Assembly (NCBI GenBank): GCA_947095535.1
Contig: OX352773.1
Span: 172,434,438-172,498,437, forward strand
DNA: 64,000 nucleotides
Source of the DNA: Poecilobothrus nobilitatus
Taxonomy: Eukaryota > Arthropoda > Insecta > Diptera > Dolichopodidae
Reading direction: 5' to 3'
How positions within the stretch are numbered: position 1 is the stretch's first letter; each line of letters begins with the position of its first letter. The notes beneath the pieces were generated by a model, which was not told the DNA's origin, did no database searches, and was given only the letters and a program-made list of their open reading frames with translations. Made by a program: the position numbers and the translations under genes. Positions 23,924-36,870 of this stretch are shown piece after piece.

Positions 23924-26900
23924 TACATATTGATATTATGCACTATGCAGTATATACGTTACGTATTATGTTTATGTATATTACAACATCATTTATATTT
24001 GATATGATTTCCTATTATCAATATCTTTAGCTGACAATCTTTAAATATTATATAAGTACCTAAGAACTTCAAAATTTTAAGAAATCATCTATTTTTCTTT
24101 CCTTTATTATCCTTTTAAATTATTTTTGATTTGATGAATATGTAAAACTTGTATATTTATCATCAGTATCTTATAGTCCTTTACATCCTATTATTATACA
24201 CTATTTTCCTTGTTATTTATTTTTAAGCAATAAGCATGCATTTTTAAATACAGTTTTTTTTTTCTCTCAAACAAAAAGTTTTGTTTTTCTAAGAGTTTTT
24301 GTTTCTAAATTATTAATCTGTATTCTGTGGCTGTCCTGTCTGTTTAGTCATTTAGTTTTCTAAAATATTTCTAATGTTAAATGTATCTATTCTATTGTGT
24401 GTTATTTGTGTTTTTGAAAGTTAATATTATCTGATTACCTATATAAAAGTTAATGTACAGTAACAGTCTACACTGTAGCTGCCTGTAGTACTGTCTGTAT
24501 GTGTGTACAAGAGTGTAAACTTTACAGTATGAGTACAGTGTAAATAAAAAAAATAATACTCGTTCGTAAGTCATTTACGTTTTATAATTTCGCTCTCATT
24601 CTCATTCTTTCATTCATTTTTTTCATTTTCTCTGTTTTCTATTTAAAACATAAAAGGAAAACAAATTTAATGGTACATTTACGGTACTCAAATCACGTTG
24701 TTTTATTATTATATTTTTTGGTCTTGAATTTTCATTTTCGTTCTATTTTTTATTTCTTTTGTTTTTGTTTCTTTATTATTAATACAAGACCATTTAAAAA
24801 TCATACCGTTTTAATGTTAAATGTTATTACACATAAAACACAGTACACAACACATTTGACATTACAGTACAGTGTACATCAACTTACACAATTATACTCA
24901 ATACTCATTTGTACATAGAGAGTAGACATTATATATCGACTATCCAATATCCATATCAAATTCATTCATATATTCTAAAATAATTAATAAAAAATTTGAT
25001 TTTATTCTGTTGAGTTTGACTGTTGAGACTTGAGTGAGTTGACTGTTGGGTTGACTGTGTTGTGTTGAGTTTAATTGAGAGAAGAGCGAAAATAACTTTA
25101 TATGATTGATAAAGCAGAAAAGAAAGATAAAAAATTTTTGTTTGTTCTCAAAAAATGTGACTTTTTCTTTTCTTATTTTGATTTAATTATTATTATTTTT
25201 GTTGTTGTTTTTATTATTTAAAAAAAAAAACAAAAAACAAAGTTCTTATTCTTCAATCCTCCTATCCTAATTCTTAGTGATTAATCAAAAGAGACGAAAA
25301 TCGAAATATAGGTACTAAATAAATTGTCATGCTGCTAAATAATAAATATACATACATTCATTTAAAAATACTTTTATTTATATACCAATACAAAAATATA
25401 CAATATGCATACATATGTATTTATGCATATATATTCGATATATATCGTATTAACAATTTAAGAATAATTATAAATATTAAAGAATTGAAAAGAAAATTTG
25501 ATTTTATTCTTTATTTACGATTTTTCAAAATATAATATAAAAATGATTTGTTTTTGTTACATTTTTTAATTTTTATATTTGTATATGTGAGAAGAGAATT
25601 TTAGAGTAAAATAAAATGAATAAGAATTAAACAGTGCCTTTTAAAATTAAATAATTCAAAGCACACATACTTATTTATTACTATACATTCGAAGATAAAA
25701 TGATAATACGTCAAGGCATATAATATAAACTTAAAAAAGATGAAAATTAGATATTAATATAAGTAAAATAAAAAAAAAACAGACGGGTGGCTTTTAGTTC
25801 AAGATACTAACTTTTATGTTACATAAATAAATATAAAGTACCTATCTACATATTAAACCTATATGTATGCATATATTTTAATTAATAAATGTTATTACCT
25901 ATATAGTATTTGATTTTAAAAAAAATAAAATACATAAATATAAAAAATACAATTGTATTTTCATTCTTTTTTTTTTTTATTCTTCATTTATTTTATTCTT
26001 TTTCTCCTGTAACTTAATGATTCGATTTTCGGGATGACTGGTTAAATTTTAACTTACAAATACAAGACTACATACATCATTATACATATATGTACATATA
26101 TATAACAATAAAAAACTTTAAAAAAATAAAACTGAATAAATTGTATAAGAAATGTAAGAAATTATTCGTACTAAGATTTCAGAAAATTAAGGAATATTGA
26201 ATTTATTATAAATAAGAAGAAAAAAGAAAAAACAACGTAAAAATAAAAAAAAAGGAACTGCAATTTTCCAAAATCCAAATACGGTTAACTACGATACGAT
26301 TATACGAAAACGAATACGGTAGTTAGGTTTAGGTACATCATAACCACAATTTCACAAGTACACAATTAGATATACAAATGCGATTTTCGATATTAATAAG
26401 GTACAAAAAAAAAAAAAAAAGAAGCAAGACGTTAGACGAGGGTCGAGACAACAACCAAAAATAAAATCATCGCATTCGTTTCATGTAAATTTTTAAAAGT
26501 TAGTAAAAAGGATTTATTTGTGTTTCATATTTGTTTTTCTTTTCTTGTTTATTTTTTTTTTTTTTTTCTTAACCGATAGGATAGCAATATAAAAATATGT
26601 AAATATACATACATATGTGTGTAGTAGTGTTTTTTTTTTTTTTTTTTAATTTTATATACATTCAGTACTTACACATCCACAGTTATAAAGAATAAAAATT
26701 AAAATCAACAAAAAAAATAATATAAAATTTATAATGAGAAAATGAGATATTTTAATGTATCTTATAGATACTTATTTGTGTTATTTTATTATATGTATGT
26801 ATATAGTTATAGATTATAGAGAGTATAACTTATAAGTACCTTATATATGTACTATGTACGGATTTTATAATAATAATTTACAATAATATCGCATGAATAC

Positions 26901-27250
26901 AGAAATACAAACAAATATATTTTTAAAAAATTGTATTGAAAAAAAATTAATATAATAAAAATAAAAAGAAAAAAAAAAAATATATATCTAATTATTCATT
27001 TTATGTTTAAAAATTGTACTTTTTGCCTTTTTTTTTTTGTTTTTTTTTTTTTTTGTTTTTAACTTTAAAAGTACTTTTTCTTCTTCCCAATTCCCAACAA
27101 TATAGAACTGAATTAAAGAAAAAACAAAAACAAAAAAAAAAATATTAAAGAGAAAAATAAAATAAAAATAAAATAAAAATAAAAAATAAATTAAAATAAG
27201 AAAAATAATAATAAATTTGTTTTAATTTTTTGTTTTGATATTTTAGTTTA

Positions 27251-27286
27251 ATGCTGTCAGCTGCTGCAGCGTGGTCGGCTTTTTAA
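27251..27286 (+). other. GC-rich coding-like patch (possible tiny exon)
   Basis: ATGCTGTCAGCTGCTGCAGC followed by 'gtggtcggctttttaa' is the least AT-rich 30 bp in several kilobases. It reads MLSAAAAWSAF-stop from its ATG, or FNAVSCCSVVGFLNVF-stop in the next frame. A possible splice acceptor ('gttttgatattttag') ends at 27246. It could be a short terminal exon, a protein-binding site or chance. No family is recognised, and I do not call a gene. Confidence 0.2.
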
Positions 27287-28072
27287 ATGTTTTTTAATTT
27301 ATGTTTCGTTCAAATTCATTTATTAACAATTTGTTTTTAAATTTTTATAAATACTTTACATTATGTATGTACTTATTACAAGATACTAATTTATATTTTT
27401 CTTTTTGAATCCTAATTTGGAATTTTTTAATTAAATATTTAATATTATTTAAAAATAAAAACAAAAAATATTTATTTTATATGGAGAAAAAAAAAGAAAT
27501 AAATTTTGCGTGCTTTTAAATAAAATATTACGCAAAATTTCTAAAAAAAAAAAACACACAAATTAAAGTTTTAAATGAAATAATAAAAAAAATTTAAAAT
27601 TTAAAATTAAATATACTTTTCTACACACTATACAATATTCATTAAAAAAAAAATGTGAAATTAATAAAAAGATAAAAATTCTTAAAAGTTATTACACATT
27701 AACAAAAAAATAAAAAAAAAAAAAAAAAAAAAACAAAAAGTAAAGAAAATATAAGATAATATAAAGTGTTAATTAATAAAGTAAATATAAATATATAATA
27801 ACAACTATTAAATTAAAAATAAAAACAAAACAAAAGATTTACATAGTTTAAAATTAATAAGAATACAAAAAAATAATTAAGAACATAATATTTAAACATA
27901 TGTAGATATATGTATATATATATATGTATAATACAATTTAATATGTACCTAAACAATATATAAGTTATTAGGTGTAACAAAAAATTAAACAAAACCTTAA
28001 AATATTCCTAGATTGTTGGCATAAATTTTCTATCTAAGGTACATAAATACATCTATATCTAAGTATATTGAA

Positions 28073-28078
<6 letters not shown>

Positions 28079-28105
<27 letters not shown>
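28079..28105. repeat. Poly-A run, 27 bases
   Basis: The longest A homopolymer I noticed in the window. It sits in a tract of repeated A-rich runs and does not follow a recognisable retroposon body. Confidence 0.85.
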
Positions 28106-28113
<8 letters not shown>

Positions 28114-30501
28114 GATTATGGAATAAAAAAAAAAAACAAAAAAAAAAAATTCCATTCTTAAATAAAGTGCTAATTCTTTATTTAAGATAATTCATTTACT
28201 TTGTTATTACAATACCAAATCTATATACAAAAAAAACTATCTTACAGATACAAAATATAAACATATATGCATATTGTATACAAAAAAAAAAAAAAATTTT
28301 TTTTTGTTTTCTTAAGAATTGAAAAATAAAACTAGAGTGCAATTAGTATTCTTTTTTTTTTTTTTTTTTAAGAAGTTATATGAACGTGCGTTTTAATAAC
28401 ATTTAATTAGCACCCTCTATATTTTTTTATTTGTTTTAAATGTTTTTTTTTTTTTAAGTTTTTTTTTTTAGTTAATACAAAAAAAAAAAACAAAAAAAAG
28501 TAAAAACATAAACAAAAATTGAGATCAGTGCCTATACATATACTATATATATTATACATACATACATATATTATGTATAATATCGATATATATATTTAAT
28601 TTAAATTAATATGCCCTACAAATGATATTAATTTTTATATACAATATATGCATATACATATTATAACTATATTATATAAATAATAAACTGTTCTAATTTT
28701 TTATTTTTTTTTTTTTTTTTTTTAAATATTTATCAATTATAATTTTCCGTTAATCAGTAAATCGGTACACACTTATTAATTAATATTTGAAATAATAATA
28801 AAAAAAAAAAAAAAAAAACTAACTAACCGTTATTTAACAGAAAAAAATAAAAAACCTGAATTCATTCATAAAAATAAAATTAATAAAATAAAAAAAAAAA
28901 ATAAAAAAACGTAAATAATATGTTATTAAAAAAAAAATTAAATTAAAATTAATATTTTAAAATTAAAAAAAAAAAAAAAAATACCTATTAAATATTAGGT
29001 ATACAGTATACTTACTTAATTAATTTTAAATATATATTTATATTGTTCTTATATACAGTACAGAGTGTTTCTACATACATATTAATGGATTCTATATGGA
29101 TTATTCGATTACATATTATATTTAAAATTACATTTTACTGATGGATACACGTTTTATTTTTATATAATATTTATAAATAGTTTACAAAATTTATGAATTA
29201 TTAAAAATTTTTTTTTTTTGAAAAAATAAAGCAAGAATATAGGAGCAAAATGTTGCCAAAGGTATGAATAATATAAATATATACTTATTTTTTTATTTCT
29301 AGAATTTAAGAACAATTCCATAACTAATCTGAATAATATTTTAAAATTAATAATAATAATAATATATGATAAACTGGGAATTATTTAAAATTACTAATAA
29401 TTTAAAGTATTTTAAATTTTTTTTTGTTTTTATTTTTTTTTATTTTTTCAAAATGACTAATAAATACTAAAATATACATAACATACATGTGGAATGGATA
29501 TTGTACATAATATACTTAAATTTCAAATTAGAAAAAACAAAATAAAATAAAAATAAATATTTTAATTAATAAAATCTGGTATAATGTAATTAAAATTAAA
29601 AAAAAAAAATAAATAAAATTCCTGTTTTTATTAAAAAGATAAGAGTTTTGTTAGTTTTGAGAAAAGAATTCTCGAAAAATCTGTTTTTATATTAATAATA
29701 CTTATTATAACATTATAAATTATATACCTACATACTAACAAATACAATTTGTCAAAAATATTAATAGCTCAAATTCCAGAATGAAATTTATTGTTTTGAT
29801 TTAAAATGAATCATTTTTTTATTTTTTTTATTTTTATGTGTATGTACGTTAATACTTATAGTTAACTTCCTTTCAACCTAACTTATTTATATCTTACTAT
29901 AGTAAATAGTTTCTTATCTAAAGAGTATTTGAAAACCATATTAGTTATGTACTTATTTTCATTTTTTAAATCAAATAATGAATTCTTAATGCATTCCTTT
30001 TTTTTTTTGGTACATTAACTAAAAATTCACCTTGGGCATAGGTTAAAAAATGGTTCTTAATCGCTTGGATTTGACACTTTTATAAATCAATTTAATATTA
30101 AAAAAATTTTTTGATTATTGATTCAGTATTTAAGCAATTAACAATAGGATATTTTTTAAAATTTTCAGAATTTTGGGTCTTTCAGATGAATAATACACTT
30201 CTATTAATTGTCCTTATGACAATTATTCGGTTTATGTTTATTTAAGAAGGCCAATAATATTGTACATAAAATATTATTGTTTTCTATATACCTTATAAGT
30301 ACTAACAATATTTTTTAATTTCATATTCTTGCGTATTAGACTTTTTGGTAATATTTATATTCAGTCACATAACATGTAATTCTTATCTTGAGATTTTATT
30401 ATACATATCCATAAAGTTATTGGATTTAATATCTCAATTGAGTATGTACATATTTGTAATTTTATTCAATTATCTAGTAGGTACTTAATAATATATATTT
30501 T

Positions 30502-30683
30502 TTATTTAGTACATTCCCCCACCACCTAAATGTGACAAGGAAATTACACAATCTTTCCTTTTCAGACGTGGCTGTAAATACCGTAAGGGGTAATTATTCT
30601 TACGACATGGATTCGAACCCACACTCCCTCGGTGTTAGCAGTGTATTTTATACGCTTTTACTCACTAGACCACCGCGGCCCCC
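30502..30683 (-). mobile_element. SINE family A, copy A3 (reverse)
   Basis: On the minus strand the head reads GGGGGCCGCGGTGGTCTAGT (box A TGGTCTAGTGA) and 'agtgtgggttcgaatcc' (box B GGTTCGAATCC), followed by the family tail 'cgtaagaataattacccctt', 'tatttacagccacgtctgaa', 'aaggaaagattgtgtaattt' and 'ccttgtcacattta'. CCGCGGTG in the 5' arm faces CACCGAGG, the same stem as in A2 but with a G-C pair where A2 has A-T. The 82-codon plus-strand frame at 30532-30780 is only the back of this element. Confidence 0.82.
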
Positions 30684-32499
30684 AATAATATTGAATAGTT
30701 TGTCAAAACTTACTTATTTTTATTTATTAGTCATTCATTTTACGTATTTATTAGTCATTCAAAATTTCTCAAAATATTAATACTTAGCTCAAATTCCAGA
30801 ATGAGATTTATTTATTGTTTTAGTTTCAAATGAATCATGTTCTTTTTTTTTTCATTCTGTTTTTAAATATGTTAGTATATGGTTATTTTCTTACAGTACT
30901 TATAACTTAGTAAATTTTGTCTAAGATCATATATTTAGGTTTAGATTCTAAAGAATAAAAAATATACTCAAAAAAAAATCACTCAAAAAAAACTTTAAAT
31001 ATATTGATATTTGATACCTAAAGTTATCTAAAGATTCTACGAGTATAACGGACTAAAGAGCTTAGGATTTTAGAAATAAGGCAGGAGAATAGCATTAACT
31101 CAATAGTTAATATTTAGTTGTATCTTCTATACGAAATTTTTAATAATGAAATCTTAGAAGGTATTATTAGGATTTCTTTTGCATTAAAAGAAAAAATTTA
31201 AATAATTATAGATATAAGTAAGTGACCTGACCTAAATTATAATTTTTTTTATATTTCTTTACTTGAAATTTAATATTTTAGAATCCTACAATTTCGAATT
31301 TTTATAAATTAGAAATTCTTCTCTATTCATTCTCCTGCATACCTGTTTTCATATTTTAAATTTTCAAAATCAAAATAAGTATTCCTTATATAAAAACCAA
31401 ATAAGTACATATACCTACTTAGTTAATATATAGTTTCATATCCTTATACTTATGTATGTATTTCGAATTTTATTTTTATATTTTTCTAAATTATAATCTT
31501 CTTTCACTGTTTCCATTTACATTGAAAATTAACATTTAAAAGGAGGATACCTTTTCTTATCAGGATTTATCTGAAAGAATAACTCAAATTACTTAAATAT
31601 TGTGAAATTTCAGGTGTTACTTTTCTAAAAAAAAGAAAAGAAAAATAAGGTCAGCATTATTATTATTATTATTACATAGTTCTTCAAATTTTATATTCAT
31701 TTCTAATTTTTTAGTACCTAATAATTTGCTGTCTATACGTTTTACTTACAGCCAAAAAAAAAAAAAAAGAAAATAAAAAATGCGCAACAAACAAAATTAG
31801 CTTAAAGGTTTTTTTTTTTTGTTTTTTTCCAAAAAAAAAAAAATCTTTGTTTCTTTTTGTTATTGTATGACGAAACACAGGTATAAGTTCGTTGTATATG
31901 TTTTTCTTTAACATATATAATAACTATACGTATACTGTATTGAAATGTAAAAAATAAAAGGATATTCAATTACCAACAAGCATCCGCAATTAAACAGACA
32001 GATGTAAAAGCAAAAAAATTGTTTCAGTTGTAACAAAATGTAAATCCCTGGATTCAAAAACGTAAAAAAAAAAAGTAAAAAAAAAATAAAAATATTCGCG
32101 CACTTGTTGTAAGGTATTGTTTATGGTGTATTTATACAAATAATATGTAAATATTATAATATGTATTAAGGCATATATGTATGTATGGTCTTTTAAAATG
32201 ATGCTTAAATTTTGTTCTTAAGAAAGATATTTTATTGAAATTCTCTTAATTCAAAATTCTGTTAATCAATAATTAAATCAAAACTAACTATAAAATATAC
32301 TTACTTACTTATATAAACACATAAGTACTTACTTATATTGAAATTTATATAATATTTTATATATACATATGTACTTATAATAAAATACTCTTCATAAAGT
32401 CAAATATATTTCAAATTTAAAATTCAATACAAGGTAAAAAAAAAAAAAATATTTAAATAATATAAAACAATTGAATAAATAAAATAATTTTAAATTAAA

Positions 32500-32557
<58 letters not shown>

Positions 32558-33449
32558 TTATGTACTTACTTATATAAAATTAAATTGACTCGACCTTACA
32601 AATCTCTTTTATCCTTGTTATTTTTATTTAATAAACACTTCACTAAAGTAATATGTATGTATGTATGTGTTTAATCTCTATATTAATAATAAATAAGTAA
32701 CTATACTTAATTATTATTGTTTTTTTTTTTCATTAAATTACATATTTGTTTTATATTCGTTATTTAATTAATAAATAGTGCGTAAGTAAGTAATGACGAC
32801 ATAAATTCACAATTCTCAAAATGTTCAAAACTCTTGGGTTAAGTATAAATGAAAATAATTTAAGATCTTACAGATTGTACAAAAAAAGATATTTAAGATA
32901 TGCGTAGGTGAAATAAAATATATAGGATATTGAACTTATATGTACTTTTCTTATATTTTTTTTTTTTTGATTTTTTATTAGTAAGTAATCGAAAAATAAA
33001 TTAATCAAATTGGAAAAAAAAAACACTATTTTTTTTTTTCGCCAAATATAATAGTTATAACCGAAAATATAAAGTTTTCAAATTTTGTTTTTTTTAAATG
33101 AATAAGTATAAAAATTATTTTGAATTGACAAACTGTCAAAAAAAAAAAAAATTATTTACAAATTCATAAATTTTTAACCCTTAAGAGGACAAAAAAGGTT
33201 TGTGATGCGTACATTAAAATAACGCTGACTATAATTGTTCAAGTTTTTTTCTTCTGAATTTTTAGGTTTCTAAATACTTAGCTCTTATATACGTACTATG
33301 TATATATATTATAAAGTTAGTAGTTAATTATCAGATAAATAGTTGGTACATAATATATAATAGGTACCATACATTTAATTTTTAGAAATAATTCTACAAA
33401 AGTGGCATAAAGCTATAAGTATACATATATTTATTCTTGCTTACTGAAA
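30684..33449. other. AT-rich non-coding DNA with a long AT microsatellite
   Basis: No gene seen. A short (ATT) array at about 31661-31674 and the (AT)24 tract at 32508-32555 are the only clear structures. The minus frame at 31711-31914 is Lys/Phe-rich low complexity. Confidence 0.6.
32508..32555. repeat. (AT)24 microsatellite
   Basis: An uninterrupted AT dinucleotide run of 48 bp directly after an A-rich run. It is the longest perfect dinucleotide repeat in the window and self-complementary, so it could extrude as a cruciform and is likely length-polymorphic. Confidence 0.95.
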
Positions 33450-33983
33450 TAGTTGAAACTCCATTATTCTTGCTTCGACTAACCTGGCATTCATTCTATT
33501 AACCGGGAGAATTTCAAAATGGATTTTTTTTTCTCTTTTGACCGTGTCAAATTCGATTATCCGTGAATTTTATTTTTATTGAAAATTTTTCATCGGCCGA
33601 TTGAGAAATGTTCGTCATCGTACTGTTTCTATATAAAAAATGCGTATTTTAATGTTTTGACAAGTAGAAAAAAAAAAAATATACATGCATACACAGCAAA
33701 AATATGTATACAAAAAATAAATCAACACATTTTTTGAATATGAATTTTTTTTTTGTTATATGTACATATTGTATGTACGTATTTTTTTATTGTGTAATGT
33801 GTACCTTTGTCAAATGTATAATGTTTGTGTATTATAGGTATAGTTATCACATACTTATATAATTAAATAATTTTATTGATATAAAAAAGGGAATCCCCCT
33901 TAAAAAAAAAATCAACCGTGTTTTTCGATTATCCGGGTCGAGCTCGGTTCCGAGCAACACGGATAATCGAATTTCTTCAACTG
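33450..33983. mobile_element. Pogo/Tigger-like MITE, about 534 bp
   Basis: The left end TAGTTGAAACTCCATTATTC followed by 'ttgcttcgac' resembles the right end read inward, CAGTTGAAGAAATTCGATTA followed by 'tccgtgttgctcgg'. Sub-terminal 'TTCGATTATCCG' occurs at 33924-33935, its exact complement at 33960-33971, and another copy near 33552. Terminal CAGTTGA and repeated 'GATTATCCG' motifs are typical of pogo/Tigger-type mariner relatives (family knowledge). No transposase remains. The left end is more eroded than the right. Confidence 0.6.
33924..33971. repeat. 12-bp inverted repeat in the right arm of the pogo-like element
   Basis: TTCGATTATCCG (33924-33935) and CGGATAATCGAA (33960-33971) are exact complements. 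They enclose a 24-base GC-richer loop that contains GAGCTC and 'ggttccgagc'. Paired binding sites of this kind often serve as transposase contacts. Confidence 0.8.
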
Positions 33984-34974
33984 TTACATACAAAAAATTT
34001 TCATTAAATTAGTTTTAGGGTACTGTTTAGAATATTTTATATAATATGTAAGTACCTATAAGACAAGTAATCAAATAAAATACTTAAGTAGTTCAATTTT
34101 AAAAGGTTTTTTTTTACTGATGTCTACAAAAATACAAATTAAAATGTACTTAAATGGTTCTTATCCTTTATAATTTATAACATGTGCCTATATTACGAAT
34201 CAGAAAATTTTTTTGAATAAGATTATCAAAATGTAAATTTTTATTTAAATACACTTTCTTAGTTTTTATTTAAGTATTACCGTTTTTTTGCAATATTTTT
34301 GAAAGAAAATCCTTTAATTTAAAGGAAATACCTATATATAAAATGTTCGTATGTTTTTAATTCTAATTTAAAAAGTAATTAACCCACGATAATAAATTCT
34401 TTAGCAATTGAAAATATGAATTATAAGCTTTCAAGACTTAGTTAGTTTCTGTGTAGAACATGTGAATCAAAAGTATTATTTGTCAATTAATAATATAAAA
34501 TATAAAATAACATAAAAGTCTTAATATCTCCAAAAAGACTAATAATCGCACCTCGCACCTTCCATACAATATTTTTCTAGTGACTAGTTTCAGGAATTAC
34601 CTCTTGAAATATTTACACTGTTATGCGAAAGATCCTGTATAAGTATTATTAATATATTTCCAAACCACCAAACCAAAGAACGATATTTTTTATTACGGTA
34701 CGGTATCTATATGTCGCCCTTTGATACCAATTACCTTTATAGTGAAATTATAAAAGTATAAAGGTATTAATATTAATATAAAACAAAATTTATTCATTAA
34801 ATAATTTTTTTTTTTTATATTATATCGTCCAGATATAAATATCTGCCGATATTTTTAAGATCCTTTTGCCTTTAGCATGTGGGCCATCTCTGTACAAGTA
34901 TTCAATTATAATTATATTTAGTTAATATTTTTTTTACATTATCTTATTATATTTTATATATTATTTTTGACCTG
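33984..34974. other. AT-rich non-coding DNA
   Basis: Nothing recognised. It is mostly mixed AT sequence with short poly-T runs, slightly more complex at about 34540-34740. Confidence 0.55.
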
Positions 34975-35052
34975 ACCAGGGTTTGAACTCGAGACCTTTC
35001 GCCTGAAAAACCGGTGACTTATGCACTTATCTGACCAGACCAATTGTCAGAT
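34975..35052 (-). mobile_element. tRNA-like (SINE head) sequence
   Basis: On the minus strand 'attggtctggtcagataagt' carries a box A-like start, and 'ggcgaaaggtctcgagttca' followed by 'aaccctgg' carries a box B-like GAGTTCAAACC, at tRNA spacing. The ends do not pair as an acceptor stem (the 3' side is 'ggtcaggtc'), so it is not a working tRNA. The 'cgaaaggtctcgagttc' part resembles the heads at 52671 and 61915. Only A/T-rich sequence follows, so either the body is lost or it is a solo head. Confidence 0.55.
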
Positions 35053-36870
35053 AAATAATTTTTTTTTTTATAAATTTTCATATAAATTCTTTTATATTTT
35101 TGCAATCTGTTAACTAAGTAATCATTTAATTGATTCAAAAAAAAAAAAAAAAAACAAAACTCTTATAACTACATATTATGTATAGGAGATTTAAAATACT
35201 TCACTTTAGTATTAAAGGGTTAAAAATTAAAATATTACACATATTGTATTTTTATAGTAGGAACCAAAACATAGTTTTTTTTTTTTTACTATAAGAAATT
35301 ATAAATTTTAATTTTTTTTTTTTTTTAATGTTTATTATTTTTATTTTTTTTTATTTTTATATTATTAATAATTACAAATTTTAACCAAATTTGGATAAAT
35401 TTGTGCGGTACTGATTAATTATATTACATACTTTATACTTACTACTTTTTGTTTATATTTGAGAATTTCATATGGAAAAGAAAAATAGGCAAAACAAATT
35501 TTTTTTTTTTTTTTTTATTTAATATTTAATTTTTGTTTTTTTTTTTTTTATTTTTTTCTTATTATAGGTTTAGTTTTAACATTCAATAATATAATATCAT
35601 ACTTATATGTGCATATATATACATATTGATGATTAGTCATTCCAATAATAACAATAAAATAAAAAAAAAAAATAAAAGAAAAGAAAAATTAATTTATTAT
35701 ATGGCAAGTAAACATTTAACGAGCATTAAACAAAAAAAAAAAGAAAAACGTAATGTATGTAATATATACATACTTATGTATATAAAAAAAAAATTTTTAT
35801 ATATATATTTTAATATATTGAATTTGAGTTGGTGGTAGATTTGTTATTATAACTTATAAGTAACTATAAGTTAAAAACAAAAAACGTACCATTTTGCTTA
35901 TAAGTATTAAATATTTTAAAATTTTATAACAAATTACAAAAACAATAGACCTACCTTTAAAACTCTTTTTTCTTTTTTCTTTTTTTTTTGTTTTTTTTTT
36001 TTTGGTGTATTACAAATTAATTTTAATTATCAAAAAATAAAAAAAAAAATCAAATCAAATTTTACTTATAGCAAAAAAAAATAAAAAAAAAAAACAAACC
36101 AAATTAATAATTTATAATAATATATAGTTAATATTAATTTATGTACATACTATACATACATATACATAATATGTGTATGCAAATGTATGTATTAAATTAT
36201 TAAATTTATTGAAAAACAATAGAAAATTAATTGTCAACGAAAAAAATAAATATTAGACAATTTATAGTTACTTAAATACCTAGTGATTGAAAAAAAAAAA
36301 AAGAATATTAAACTATTATTTATATTATATATAAGTACATACATATGTACATACTTAGTTATAATAAAAAATGAAGAACAATTACTAATTATTTATAACA
36401 GCTATTTAGTAATATATATACCTACCTAATATATATTTATATATATACATATATAAATTTTTTTTGTTTTCAATATAAAGATTATAACTAACATTCATTC
36501 AAAAAATTATTAGTTATTTTCTAAAATAAAACTAACTGCTTAATAAAAAAATTATTAAATATGGTAAGTTTTATTTATTTTATTTGGATTTATATTCAAC
36601 GTGTTTAATTTTTTTTTTTTTTTTTTGTATATTAATTAAATACTTAAAATTTTAAGTGTAGTTTATGCATGATATATGTATGTATATAGTTTTTAAAACG
36701 GATATTAGAAAAAAAAATAATTAATTTTAGATTGAATAAGTTTTGCAAATGATCGAATTTGCATTTTAATTGTTAAGGTCTTAGGAAACATTAGGTACAT
36801 CACAATTAAATGTTTTAATTACATTAATGTTTCCGTTCCTTTTACAAGAAAAAAGTAGTTGAGTTAAGAG
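35053..36870. other. Homopolymer-rich AT DNA
   Basis: Contains many A and T runs and TATA/ACAT tracts and no recognisable gene. The 70-codon frame at 35626-35838 is poly-Lys/Asn low complexity. The minus frame at 36781-36972 overlaps the left end of the hAT-like element and is rejected. Confidence 0.6.

Larger units (their letters stand above)
23926..30501. other. 6.6 kb of extreme AT/homopolymer sequence with a few complex patches
   Basis: No gene is supported. Poly-A and poly-T runs of 10-27 bases dominate 25.1-29.6 kb (longest: A27 at 28079-28105). More complex patches are 24450-24545 and 24835-24920 (rich in 'acagtgta'/'tacagt'), 25006-25090 (a G/T-rich strand made of GTTGA/GACTG variants), 26260-26480 (less AT-biased, containing 'agcaagacgttagacgag'), and 27251-27282 (GC-rich, see separate entry). 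These could be untranslated exons or regulatory DNA, but nothing in the sequence proves it. Frames at 24670 and 25329 are chance-like. Confidence 0.55.

Noticed and set aside
30532..30780. 82-codon plus-strand frame
   Set aside because: It is the reverse strand of SINE copy A3; the apparent protein is an artefact of the repeat.
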